A stretch of 64,000 nucleotides of DNA, from the NCBI RefSeq assembly GCF_040616545.1, contig NZ_CP156688.1, positions 2,914,001 through 2,978,000 of the forward strand, given 5' to 3'. Below are positions 26,404 to 38,143 of the stretch, in pieces. Position numbers and translations under genes: made by a program. This stretch comes from Akkermansia muciniphila (GTDB lineage: Bacteria; Verrucomicrobiota; Verrucomicrobiia; Verrucomicrobiales; Akkermansiaceae). Positions within the stretch are counted from its first letter, which is position 1. Every line of letters begins with the position of its first letter. Under the pieces are notes generated by a model, which saw only the letters and a list, made by a program, of their open reading frames with translations, made no database searches and had not been told where the DNA came from.

Positions 26404-28929
26404 ATGGCTGAATTAAGTTCACAAGCTCCGCGCAGGCACATGCAGGCCAACAAAAGGCGCCAACCCAAGGCGAAGCCCCGGAAACGATTCTGGAGCTTTG
26501 TCAAGAAGCTGATCCTGTGGTGCCTGGTCATGGCGGTCATCGGCGGCGGCGTAGGCTACTTCGGCTTCATGATGGCCTGGAAGCGCTATGACAACTGGGC
26601 GGCGGAGTTTGACCTGGAACGCATCAACGACCTGGAAAAACCCAGCATTATTTATGACCGGAACGGGGAGGAAATAGGCCGTATTTACGTGGAGAACCGC
26701 AGTTACGTCACGCTGGAAAAGATTTCTCCGGCCATGATTAACGCGCTGATCGCCCAGGAGGATTCCCGCTTCCGGGAACATCCGGGCTACGATTTCCTGG
26801 GGATTCTGCGCGCGGCGAAGGAATATCTCCATAACAGCGGGGACGCCAACCAGGGCGCCTCCTCCATTACCCAGCAGCTGGCCAGAAACGCGTATGACCT
26901 GAAGAACCGGGCCAAGGCTAGGAATGAAGGCAGCTTTGGCCGCAAGTTTGTGGAAATAGCCCTGGCGCGCCGCATTACGGAACGGTACAGCAAGGACCAG
27001 GTGCTGGAGTTTTACCTGAACCGCGTCTACTTCGGCAGCGGGTTCTACGGCATCCGCGCCGCCTCCCTGGGCTACTTCGGCAAGGAGCCTGCGGACCTGA
27101 CCACGCGGGAGGCGGCCTCCATCGCCGCCCTGATCAAGAACCCGAACGGCCTTTCCCCCCTCAACAATCCGGAAAGCAACCTGAAATGGCGCAACCACGT
27201 GCTCAACCGCATGGCCAAGGAAAAGTACATCACGGCGGATGAAGCGGAACGCCTTTCCGCCATGGACCTGGGGCTGGATTCCAAACCGCTGAAACGCGGC
27301 GTTTCCCACATTTACGACCGCATTTCCGCGGAAATCACCGCCTACCTGGGGGAAGAGCGCGTGAATGCCGCCGGGCTCAAGATTTACACCACCATTGACA
27401 GGAAGCTTCAGGAGGCCACGGGAAAAGCCCTGGAACAGGCCCTGGAAAATATTGAACAGCGCCCCGGCTACCGCCACCAGAAGGCCGCGGATTACCACAG
27501 CGCTTCCGGGGACAAGCCGCGCTACCTGGAAGGAGCCGTCCTGGTGGTGGACAACCAGTCCGGCGCCGTTCTGGCGTACCATGGCGGGCGCGACTATACC
27601 AAGAGGCAGTATGACGCCATCAAGGACGGCGCCCGCCCCACCGGCACCGCTGTGCTTCCCTTCCTTTACGCCACGGCCTTTGACACGGGCAAAAGCCCCG
27701 TCACCCACATTCTGGATGACGCCATTGACAACCGCCTGACGGGCATCGGCGGGTCGGAAGGCATCCTGGGGGAGTGGGGCGCGGAAAGCTCCAAAAACCG
27801 TTATGAGGGCATGATTACGGCCCACCGCGGCCTGTCCGCCTCCAAGATTGCCGCCTCCCTGCGCATGGGCATGGACATGGGCACGGCGCCGTTCGTGAAA
27901 AAGCTGACGGACTTCGGCATCCGCAAGCCCGTGCGGGAAGCGGGGAGCACGGAAGTGAACCCCGTTTACCGCCCCAAGATTTTCGTGGGCACGGAACCCG
28001 CCTCCCTGAAGGAGATGACGCTGGCCTACACCGCCATCCCGAACGGCGGCTCCCGGCCGCAGGACATTTATTACTTGGACAGGATTGAGGACGAGAACGG
28101 CCAGTTGATCTGGGAGTCCACCCAGGCCATTGAAACCCGGAACAATTCCCAGGTGCGGAAGGGGGCCGCCTCCACCGCCACGGCCTTCCAGCTCCACAAC
28201 ATCCTGCATTCCTCCCTGAAAAGCGGCTCCGCCCAGCGCGTGGCCCCGCACCTGCCCAAGGATTTCAAGGGCGGCGTGAAGACGGGCACCACGTATGATT
28301 TTGCGGACAACTGGCTGTTCGGCTATGACAGCCGCGTCACCTGCGGCATCTGGGTGGGCTTCCTGGAAGGGAAAAAGCCCATTTACAACGGGGCCTTTTC
28401 TTCAGACACCTGCGCCCCCGTGCTGGGTACGGCCATGACCACGGCAGAGCAATTGTTCCCCGCCGGGGAACTGGCCCCGCCCTCCAGCGTGGAGCGGGTG
28501 GAAATCTGCCTGACCACCGGGAAGAGGGCCACCCACAGCTGTTACGACATTGACCCGGTGGACAAGAAGTACCGCCGCCACACCATGTTTGAATACCTCC
28601 GCAAGGGGGATTCCAGCCTTCCCTTCTGCGACCTGCACGGGGAGGATGTTTCCGCCCCCGCCTCCCCCTTCACGGCGCAGACGCGTATTCTCCCCCTGCC
28701 GCCCATCCTGCCCACCAAGGCCATCCTCCAGGGGGACGACCCCTACCACACGGAGGTGAACCAGGCGCCGGCCAACCGCAACTTTGAACTGCTGAGCGCG
28801 GGAGAGAACGTGCCGGAGGCGCAGGCCCTTTCCGCGGACCCCGTTTCCCAGGACCACGCGGACACGAACATCACGCTCCCGGCGCCCAAGCCCATCAACA
28901 TTCCCGTTCCGGAATTCATCCACCTGTAA
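26404..28929 (+). CDS. class A penicillin-binding protein (PBP1A-like) with degenerate transpeptidase site
   Basis: Class A PBPs polymerise glycan strands and cross-link them. This 841-residue protein has a basic cytoplasmic start, one membrane helix (LILWCLVMAVIGGGVGYFGF) and a complete GT51 glycosyltransferase domain (EDSRFREHPGYDFLG, GASSITQQLARN). In the transpeptidase domain the KTG motif is present (residues 626-628, VKTGTTYDFADNWLFGY). The SxxK motif is not: where relatives have GSxFKPF, this protein has GTAVLPF. Thr415 replaces the catalytic serine and Leu418 the lysine. The SxN motif reads Ser478-Ala-Ser480. The domain is therefore probably unable to cross-link or bind beta-lactams, leaving the protein a glycosyltransferase. 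The ~120-residue C-terminal tail is Pro-rich. Confidence 0.92.
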   Translation: MAELSSQAPRRHMQANKRRQPKAKPRKRFWSFVKKLILWCLVMAVIGGGVGYFGFMMAWKRYDNWAAEFDLERINDLEKPSIIYDRNGEEIGRIYVENRSYVTLEKISPAMINALIAQEDSRFREHPGYDFLGILRAAKEYLHNSGDANQGASSITQQLARNAYDLKNRAKARNEGSFGRKFVEIALARRITERYSKDQVLEFYLNRVYFGSGFYGIRAASLGYFGKEPADLTTREAASIAALIKNPNGLSPLNNPESNLKWRNHVLNRMAKEKYITADEAERLSAMDLGLDSKPLKRGVSHIYDRISAEITAYLGEERVNAAGLKIYTTIDRKLQEATGKALEQALENIEQRPGYRHQKAADYHSASGDKPRYLEGAVLVVDNQSGAVLAYHGGRDYTKRQYDAIKDGARPTGTAVLPFLYATAFDTGKSPVTHILDDAIDNRLTGIGGSEGILGEWGAESSKNRYEGMITAHRGLSASKIAASLRMGMDMGTAPFVKKLTDFGIRKPVREAGSTEVNPVYRPKIFVGTEPASLKEMTLAYTAIPNGGSRPQDIYYLDRIEDENGQLIWESTQAIETRNNSQVRKGAASTATAFQLHNILHSSLKSGSAQRVAPHLPKDFKGGVKTGTTYDFADNWLFGYDSRVTCGIWVGFLEGKKPIYNGAFSSDTCAPVLGTAMTTAEQLFPAGELAPPSSVERVEICLTTGKRATHSCYDIDPVDKKYRRHTMFEYLRKGDSSLPFCDLHGEDVSAPASPFTAQTRILPLPPILPTKAILQGDDPYHTEVNQAPANRNFELLSAGENVPEAQALSADPVSQDHADTNITLPAPKPINIPVPEFIHL

Positions 28930-28944
28930 CTTCTTTTTTCACCC

Positions 28945-30369
28945 ATGCCCTCCCCATCCCAGGATACGGTAGCCTGCACCTGCCCGTCATGCGGCAACCT
29001 CTTTGCCGTGGAAACGTCTTCTCTGGGACGCCAGGTCACCTGCCCCATCTGTTCCGCCCCGGTCACGGCCCGGAAGGAAAAGGAGGCCGCAGCCCCGGCA
29101 CAGGAGGAAAAGCCCGCACAGGCACCGCAAGAACGGGCGGCCGCCCTCCCGGCACAGACCCCGGAACCTGAACCCTCCCTTCCGCAGAACTCCGCGCAGC
29201 CGGAGGAAAAGAGCCCCTCTTCCGCATCCGCCCTGGCCCCTCAAAAAAAGGCGGACAGGCGCAGCATCCCCGCTTCCGGAACCCCGGTTCCCGTTCCTGC
29301 GGAACACACCACAAAAATCCGCAAACGCAAGGAACAGGGGAACGCCGCCCCCGCCATCACCACCGCCCGCAGCGCCTCCCTGGCGCAGGCGGAACCGGAA
29401 TACAAGCCCACCGCCATGGAGGCCGCGCGCACGGAGCGCCGCCCCACCTGGCACATCTGGCTGCTTGCCGCAGGCCTGGTGCTGGCTTCCCTGGGCGTGT
29501 TCATGTTCCTGCGCGGCAGGGACATGGAAGCGGAAAGCTCCAAGATTCTGAACATTTCCGACCGGTTTGTGGACCATGAAGCGGATTTCTCCCCGGAGGT
29601 GAACAAGGAACTGCTGAGAGAACTCCAGCAGAGGGAACAGCAGTACCGCCTGGCCTCCCGCTCCCGCAGCGGGGATGACCGGGAGGCGGAAACCGTGTCC
29701 GCCCACATCACGGCGGCCATGAATCAACTGGCCCTGTACTGCATGGCCAAATCAGATGAAGAGAGGCTCAACTACGTGATGGACCCCGCCGCCACGCGTC
29801 CCAAAATGAAGCACTGGGCCGCTTACGGACGGTATAAGGACTACCTGCCGCAGGAAGCGGGCAAGAGCTCCAAGAACGGAGACCTGCTCCAAATCTCCGT
29901 GCTGATGGATGACAACACCATGCGCCCCGCCGTCTTCCTGTATGACCGGGATTCCGCCAAATGGAAGCTGGACTGGGAGGCGTGGGAAGGTTATTCCCCC
30001 ATGCTCCCGGCGGAGCTGGAAGCCAAGAGGCCCTCCACGCCCGTTCCCGTCAGGATAGCCCTCAGCATGTCCGGCCTTTACCAGGCGCCCTTCCTGGAGG
30101 AGTCCTCCCCGGAAAGCTACCGCAACACGGCCTACATCAGCTTCAACCTTGAATTCCCCAACGGCGAACGCCTGAACGCGTACGTGGACAGGTATTCCCC
30201 CCTGGCCCTGGAACTGACCAAGCTCCTTTACAACGGCCCCGTGCGCGCCTGCGTGCTCATCCATTATCCGGCGGACCTGCCCGGCGGCCAGTCCGTCATC
30301 ATTGACAAACTGCTGTATTCCGGGTGGATGAGCGACGCCACCCGCAACCTTCTTCCCGCCACCAACTGA
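28945..30369 (+). CDS. membrane protein with N-terminal zinc ribbon and extracytoplasmic domain
   Basis: I recognise no family for the whole 474-residue protein. The first 40 residues form a two-CxxC zinc ribbon (CTCPSCGNLFAVE and TCPICSAPV) like the MJ0042 type. A ~130-residue Pro/Ala/Glu-rich linker follows, then one transmembrane helix (IWLLAAGLVLASLGVFMFLRG). The outer domain of about 290 residues is mixed alpha/beta (KHWAAYGRYKDYLPQEAGK) and ends near NLLPATN. The ribbon would be cytoplasmic. It starts 15 bases after the PBP gene and is followed 29 bases later by the next gene, so a common transcript is likely. Confidence 0.82.
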   Translation: MPSPSQDTVACTCPSCGNLFAVETSSLGRQVTCPICSAPVTARKEKEAAAPAQEEKPAQAPQERAAALPAQTPEPEPSLPQNSAQPEEKSPSSASALAPQKKADRRSIPASGTPVPVPAEHTTKIRKRKEQGNAAPAITTARSASLAQAEPEYKPTAMEAARTERRPTWHIWLLAAGLVLASLGVFMFLRGRDMEAESSKILNISDRFVDHEADFSPEVNKELLRELQQREQQYRLASRSRSGDDREAETVSAHITAAMNQLALYCMAKSDEERLNYVMDPAATRPKMKHWAAYGRYKDYLPQEAGKSSKNGDLLQISVLMDDNTMRPAVFLYDRDSAKWKLDWEAWEGYSPMLPAELEAKRPSTPVPVRIALSMSGLYQAPFLEESSPESYRNTAYISFNLEFPNGERLNAYVDRYSPLALELTKLLYNGPVRACVLIHYPADLPGGQSVIIDKLLYSGWMSDATRNLLPATN

Positions 30370-30398
30370 CCAATCCAGACCCGGTTCCCCCGTTTTCC

Positions 30399-33181
<2,783 letters not shown>

Positions 33182-33214
33182 TCACAGGGGTTCCAAAACC
33201 CTCCTTTACCTTCA

Positions 33215-33246
33215 GGGCCGTTCCGGACAACCGGAACGGCCCTTTT
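33215..33246 (+). terminator. Rho-independent terminator after purA
   Basis: GGGCCGTTCCGG at 33215-33226 pairs perfectly with CCGGAACGGCCC at 33231-33242 across an ACAA loop. Four T follow. Confidence 0.95.
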
Positions 33247-33569
33247 ATATTCGGGAACCCGCCTGTGGACGCTTCCTCTCTTCCCATATTCCATCCACGG
33301 GGCCCGTTCCTTACGTCAGTCCGCTGCCCCCGTACGCCATTCTCTAAAAAAGAATCCCTTCTCCGCCTGCCGGATTTTATATGCACAAAAGCCGGGAAAA
33401 AACCTTTCCTCCCAAGCCCGGAACCTGGCGGCGGATTCAGTACTCCGCACGCATCTACGGAGGAAATCTGTTTTCCCTTTTTCCGGAAAGACGGTAAAAA
33501 ACAGGTATTCGTGTCAGCTTTTCAATTGAGTTATGACACTTCCGGGCGCCGCCTTGTCTGATTGTCTAT
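33247..33569. other. intergenic leader region of the porin gene
   Basis: No supported gene lies here. The part from about 33340 to 33560 becomes less GC-rich and probably carries the porin promoter and 5' untranslated region. No -35/-10 pair stands out. Confidence 0.5.
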
Positions 33570-35051
33570 ATGAAACATGTCATGCTCCCCACCTTGTGCG
33601 CCGCTGCCGTCGTCACCTCCTGCGATCCCGTCCTGGCCCAGCAGGTCCCTCCAGTCACGACCACTCCTCCCTATCTGAACACGGAACGCGGCCTGCGCGT
33701 GAAAACGCTGGAAGGCCGGGAAATAAGCCCAAGCCTGTTGAAGGGCATGCGCCCGGAAGAACAAATCACCAAGAGGACGCCCGGCGTTCCCACCAAGCCC
33801 AGCGTACTGCTCCAGCATGAGGCCAGGCCCTCCACACCCGGCATTGAATGGTTTGCGGCCAAGCCGCTCAAGATGATGCCGTACCTGGACAGTTCCTACG
33901 TCTTCGGCAATACCTGCGCGGAACCGAACGCCTGGATCCGTGAAGACATGATTTCCACTGGGGCGCAAAAGATCAAGACCGCCCTGTCCAGATACGGCAT
34001 CACCTATTCCGCCCAGTTCGGCTTCAACTACACGGGCCTGACGGGCGGCGGCCTGGAGGGGAAGACGGATTTCCCCTCCTACAACGGCTCCCTGCTGACC
34101 AACATCACCATTTTCCGCAACAATTCCACGGGAAGCGGCCTGTACCTGGCCTCCGAGTTCGACTTCGGCAACGGCTTTGACTTCAATGAAGGGAACAAGG
34201 GCCCCGCCACCACGCTGGGCTCCCTCCAGAACCCCACCAGCTCCTTCCAGGGGCCGGACCCCCACCTCAGCAACCTGAGCCTGGCGTGGGTGGGCGCGGG
34301 CGGCAAGCTCCTGCTGATGGCGGGCCAGCTGGACACCACCAACTACATGGACCACAACGCCTACGCCAACTCCCACAACAATAACCTGACCAACAGCGTT
34401 TTCGGCAACAATCCCATGCTCCCCCTGACGGATAATTCCCTGGGGTTCCATTTCGCGTGGCAGCCCACCACCTCCTTTTATGTGATGGGGGCCACCGCCG
34501 CCAACAACATGACCCAGAACCACAATCCGTTCAGGAACCTGAACTCGGACAACTGGACGAACGTGCTTGAATTCGGCTACGTGGCGGAGGACTTCTGCGG
34601 CATGGGTTCCGGCGTGTACCGCCTCCAGCCCTTCTTCACCACCAGCGGCGGGGACAACGGCGGCGGCGTAGCCGTGAACTTCCAGCAGCAGCTGGGCCGC
34701 GCCAGCCACCTGGGCTGGTTCTTCCGCGGCGGCTGGGCCAGTGATGACGCCGCCACGCTGACCGGCGTGCGCGTGGCAGCCACCACCGGGCTGGTTCTTC
34801 TCTCCCCCTTCCGGGGCAAGGGAGCTTCCAATGACGGGTACCTGGGCCTGGGCTTCCTCTGGCAGCAGGGCGCCAAAAAGAACGGCCCGTACGTGAACAA
34901 GAATGAATACGGCATTGAACTGACGTACGTGGCGCAGGTGACGCCCACCATGACGCTCCAGCCTGACATTCAGCTCGTCAAGAATCCCGTGAACGGACGC
35001 AGGGGCCAGACGGCCGTGGTGTTCCAGGTCCAGAACGTCTGGTCCTGGTAA
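33570..35051 (+). CDS. outer-membrane porin, OprB-like carbohydrate porin family
   Basis: OprB-type porins form outer-membrane channels for sugars. The 493-residue protein has a signal peptide (HVMLPTLCAAAVVTSCDPVLAQ) and an ~80-residue periplasmic lead. A barrel region follows, with alternating hydrophobic strands such as ITYSAQFGFNYTGLTGG, LYLASEFDFGNG and LSLAWVGAGGKLLLMAGQLD. It ends in an aromatic residue (QNVWSW), as needed for outer-membrane assembly. The OprB assignment rests on the strand pattern and on motifs around the middle (GSLQNP, SLGFHFAWQP). The hydrogenase operon starts 84 bases downstream with its own likely promoter. Confidence 0.82.
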   Translation: MKHVMLPTLCAAAVVTSCDPVLAQQVPPVTTTPPYLNTERGLRVKTLEGREISPSLLKGMRPEEQITKRTPGVPTKPSVLLQHEARPSTPGIEWFAAKPLKMMPYLDSSYVFGNTCAEPNAWIREDMISTGAQKIKTALSRYGITYSAQFGFNYTGLTGGGLEGKTDFPSYNGSLLTNITIFRNNSTGSGLYLASEFDFGNGFDFNEGNKGPATTLGSLQNPTSSFQGPDPHLSNLSLAWVGAGGKLLLMAGQLDTTNYMDHNAYANSHNNNLTNSVFGNNPMLPLTDNSLGFHFAWQPTTSFYVMGATAANNMTQNHNPFRNLNSDNWTNVLEFGYVAEDFCGMGSGVYRLQPFFTTSGGDNGGGVAVNFQQQLGRASHLGWFFRGGWASDDAATLTGVRVAATTGLVLLSPFRGKGASNDGYLGLGFLWQQGAKKNGPYVNKNEYGIELTYVAQVTPTMTLQPDIQLVKNPVNGRRGQTAVVFQVQNVWSW

Positions 35052-35067
35052 CGGGCGCCCGGAGAAA

Positions 35068-35097
35068 TTGGAAAATATTGATCGCATTTCCTTAAAA
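35068..35097 (+). promoter_or_regulatory. candidate promoter of the hydrogenase operon
   Basis: TTGGAA at 35068-35073 is followed after 18 bases by TTAAAA at 35092-35097 in an AT-rich gap. Transcription would start near 35104, which rules out the GTG at 35100 and favours the ATG at 35136. Confidence 0.35.
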
Positions 35098-35135
35098 TCG
35101 TGTCTAAATGGAAACGATTTACCTGGACCACGCAC

Positions 35136-36356
35136 ATGAAGCGCACTCAGCAACCTTCCATGCAGGAGGCGGAGCAGGCCTCCCTGAACCATGAGATATT
35201 AACCACCTGGCGCCCGGGGGAGACCCTGGGGGAACACATGGAGCGGCGCGGCGTCAGTCGGCGTGAGTTCAACAAGTGGTGCCTGAAGATGATTGCCCTG
35301 ATGGGCGTCGCCACCGTGACCGGTGGCGTTTCCAACGCCCAGGAGATTGCGGACAAGATGGCCGCCCTGAAACGCCCGGTGGTCATCTGGCTCCAGCTCC
35401 AGGAGTGCACCGGGTGCCTGGAAAGCACCATCCGCAGTTATAATGAGGAGATCGGGGACATGGTGCTTTCCGCCGTCTCCATGCCTTACGTGGAGCTTCT
35501 GATGGCTCCCTCCGGGGACGCGGCCAACGCCGCCCTGGAAGAGGCGATCAAGGAACCCCATATCCTGGTCATCAACGGTTCCGTTCCGCTCAATGACGGC
35601 GGGGTGTACTGCACCGTGGCCGGGGATACGGTGGAGCACATGCTGCGCCACTGCGCGGAAAACGCCTCCTACATCCTGGCGGTGGGCTCCTGCGCGTACT
35701 TCGGCTCCATCCAGGCCGCCCGCCCCAACCCCACCGGGGCCGTGGGCATCCGGGACATCCTGACGGACCGCACGGTCATCAACGTGCCGGGCTGCCCGCC
35801 CATCGGGGACGTGATTACCGCCGTCATCATGTACATCCTCACCTTTGACCGCGCTCCGGAGTGCGACCTGGAAACGCGCCCGCTGATGGCGTACGGCACC
35901 CGCATCCATAACAACTGCCCGCGCCGCGCCCACTTTGACGCCGGCCAGTTCGTCAACGTGTTTGACGACGAGAACGCGCGGGAATGCTTCTGCCTGTACA
36001 AGGTGGGCTGCAAGGGGCCGGATACGTTCTCCCCCTGCCCCATCGTGAAATGGAACGGGGGCGTCAGCTTCCCCATCCAGTCCGGCCACCCCTGCATCGG
36101 CTGTACGGAGCTGTACTTCTTTGACCGCATGACTCCCTTTTACAAGACGCTGCCGAACGTGAACGGCTTCGGCGTGGAGGCGTCCGCCAACGTGATCGGC
36201 GCGGTGGGCGTAGCGGGCGCGGGCGCGGCCATCGCCGCCCATGCCGTGGGCTCCGCCATCCATTACAAGCGGCAGCACATGAAGGAGGAGGCGAACGTAT
36301 CCCTCCCCGCCTTCGGTGACGCGCCCGGCTCCCCGGACAAGGAAACGGAAGAATAA
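35136..36356 (+). CDS. hyaA: [NiFe] uptake hydrogenase small subunit
   Basis: This subunit carries the Fe-S clusters that pass electrons from hydrogen to the membrane. The 406-residue precursor has a twin-arginine signal with SRREFNK at residues about 41-47, so the folded complex is exported. The proximal cluster begins with QECTGCLES, the standard two-cysteine form; the extra cysteine of oxygen-tolerant enzymes (CTCC) is absent. Further ligands appear in GSCAYFGSIQAARPNP, NVPGCPP, RAHFDAGQF and CIGCTE. A hydrophobic C-terminal anchor (GAVGVAGAGAAIAAHAVG) precedes a basic end. It is first in an operon with the large subunit, cytochrome b, protease and HypA. Confidence 0.96.
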   Translation: MKRTQQPSMQEAEQASLNHEILTTWRPGETLGEHMERRGVSRREFNKWCLKMIALMGVATVTGGVSNAQEIADKMAALKRPVVIWLQLQECTGCLESTIRSYNEEIGDMVLSAVSMPYVELLMAPSGDAANAALEEAIKEPHILVINGSVPLNDGGVYCTVAGDTVEHMLRHCAENASYILAVGSCAYFGSIQAARPNPTGAVGIRDILTDRTVINVPGCPPIGDVITAVIMYILTFDRAPECDLETRPLMAYGTRIHNNCPRRAHFDAGQFVNVFDDENARECFCLYKVGCKGPDTFSPCPIVKWNGGVSFPIQSGHPCIGCTELYFFDRMTPFYKTLPNVNGFGVEASANVIGAVGVAGAGAAIAAHAVGSAIHYKRQHMKEEANVSLPAFGDAPGSPDKETEE

Positions 36357-36385
36357 ACAGAAGCCCTTACCACCACCAGATTACC

Positions 36386-38143
36386 ATGAGCAATTACACA
36401 TCAGCGGACGTTCCGGAATCCAGCCGCGTGGTCATTGACCCCGTGACGCGCATTGAAGGCCACCTGCGCGTGGAGATGGAGGCCGGAGACGGCGTGATCA
36501 AGAACGCCTGGACTTCCACCACGCAGTACCGCGGCATTGAGGTGATCGCCTGCAAGCGGGACCCGCGGGACGTATGGGCCTTTGTGGAACGCATCTGCGG
36601 CGTCTGCACGGGCACGCACGCCATTGCGGCCCTGGCCGCCGTGGAGGACGCCCTGCAATACCCCGTTCCCGTCCAGGCGCGCCTCATGCGGGACCTGGTC
36701 AGCGGCGCCCTGGGCATCCAGGACCACGTCATCCACTTTTACCAGCTCCAGGCCATGGACTGGGTGGACGTGATGTCCGCCCTGAAGGCGGACCCCAAGG
36801 AGACCGCCGCCATCGCCAAGTCCCTTTCAGACTGGCCCCTGTCCTCCGCCTCGTATTTTGCGGGCGTGCAGCAGAAGCTGAAGGATTCCATCGCCCACGG
36901 GCAGTACTCCATTTTCACGAACGGCTACTGGGGCCACCCGGCCTACAAGCTGCCGCCGGAGGTGAACCTGCTGGGCGTGGCGCATTACCTCCAGGCCCTG
37001 GTCTGGCAGCGGGACATGATCAAGATCCACACCATCCTGGGCGGCAAGAATCCGCACCCGAACTTCCTGGTGGGCGGCATGGCCTGCGCCATTAACATGA
37101 ACAATGACCAGGCCATCAACCAGTTTGCCCTGAGCTACCTGAAACAGCTCGTGCAGACCTGCCATGACTTCATCCACAAGGTATATTACCCGGACATCGT
37201 GGCCATTGCCGGATTTTACAAGGATTACGCCCACATAGGCGCGTCCAACCCCAACTTTTTCTGCACCGGGGACCCGTCCGAGATCAACACCGGAGCTCCC
37301 GCTGGCAAGGGAACGATCAAACCCGGCGTGCTGCTGAACGGGGACTATAAAAACGTGCTCCCGTTTGACCAGGACAAGATCAAGGAATTCGTCACCAGCG
37401 CCTGGTACAAGTACACGGAAGGCCGGGACGCGGGCCTGGCCCCGTATGACGGGGAGACGAACGCGGACTACAACGGCCCGCGCCCGCCCTACAAGTGGCT
37501 TTCCGACCACCCGCAGTACACCTGGGTGAAGGCCCCGCGCTATGACGGCCACGCCATGGCCGTGGGCCCGAACGCCCGCATGATGATCGGTTACGCCCAG
37601 GGGGTGCCCGCCATCGTGGAACGGGTGGACGCCGCCTGCGACAAGCTGGGCATTCCCCGTGACAACGCCTTCCTGAACTCCACGCTGGGCCGCGTGTACG
37701 GCCGCTCCCTGGACGCCCTGATCAACGTGGACATGATGGTAAACCAGCTCCAGGAGATGACGGACCGCATCAAGAACGGGGAGACCGCCACCTTCAACCC
37801 GGAAAAATGGGAGCCGGAAACCTGGCCCTCCTCCTGCAAGGGCGTGGGCTGGGTGGAGGCGCCCCGCGGCAGCCTGAGCCACTGGGTGCGGATTGAAAAC
37901 GGCCAGACGGTGAATTACCAGGCCGTGGTTCCCAGCACCTGGAACAGCTCCGGCCGCGACGCGGAGGGGCAGATGGGGCCGTACGAGTATTCCCTGGCCC
38001 ATACCGGAAAACACCCGCTGGTGGACCCCACCCGCCCGGTGGAACCCCTGCGCACCGTTCACAGCTATGATCCGTGCCAATCCTGCGCCGTCCATTTGTT
38101 TGACGAGGAAGGGGAGGCCATTCTGACCAGACAGGACCCGTGA
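36386..38143 (+). CDS. hyaB: [NiFe] uptake hydrogenase large subunit
   Basis: This is the catalytic subunit that splits hydrogen at the Ni-Fe site. The 585-residue protein has the N-terminal pair of metal cysteines in RICGVCTGTH (about residues 68-77) and the C-terminal pair in DPCQSCAVH (about 561-569). The 15 residues after that histidine are the extension removed by the maturation protease encoded two genes downstream. The motif VIDPVTRIEGHLRVE opens the protein. It lacks a signal peptide, as expected for a subunit exported with the Tat-bearing small subunit. Its stop codon overlaps the start of the next gene. Confidence 0.97.
   Translation: MSNYTSADVPESSRVVIDPVTRIEGHLRVEMEAGDGVIKNAWTSTTQYRGIEVIACKRDPRDVWAFVERICGVCTGTHAIAALAAVEDALQYPVPVQARLMRDLVSGALGIQDHVIHFYQLQAMDWVDVMSALKADPKETAAIAKSLSDWPLSSASYFAGVQQKLKDSIAHGQYSIFTNGYWGHPAYKLPPEVNLLGVAHYLQALVWQRDMIKIHTILGGKNPHPNFLVGGMACAINMNNDQAINQFALSYLKQLVQTCHDFIHKVYYPDIVAIAGFYKDYAHIGASNPNFFCTGDPSEINTGAPAGKGTIKPGVLLNGDYKNVLPFDQDKIKEFVTSAWYKYTEGRDAGLAPYDGETNADYNGPRPPYKWLSDHPQYTWVKAPRYDGHAMAVGPNARMMIGYAQGVPAIVERVDAACDKLGIPRDNAFLNSTLGRVYGRSLDALINVDMMVNQLQEMTDRIKNGETATFNPEKWEPETWPSSCKGVGWVEAPRGSLSHWVRIENGQTVNYQAVVPSTWNSSGRDAEGQMGPYEYSLAHTGKHPLVDPTRPVEPLRTVHSYDPCQSCAVHLFDEEGEAILTRQDP

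Noticed and set aside
26419-28251. 610-codon minus-strand frame
   Set aside because: It is antisense to the PBP gene, which carries intact GT51 motifs.
33531-35192. 553-codon minus-strand frame
   Set aside because: It is antisense to the porin gene and crosses into the hydrogenase gene, with no signal or domain.
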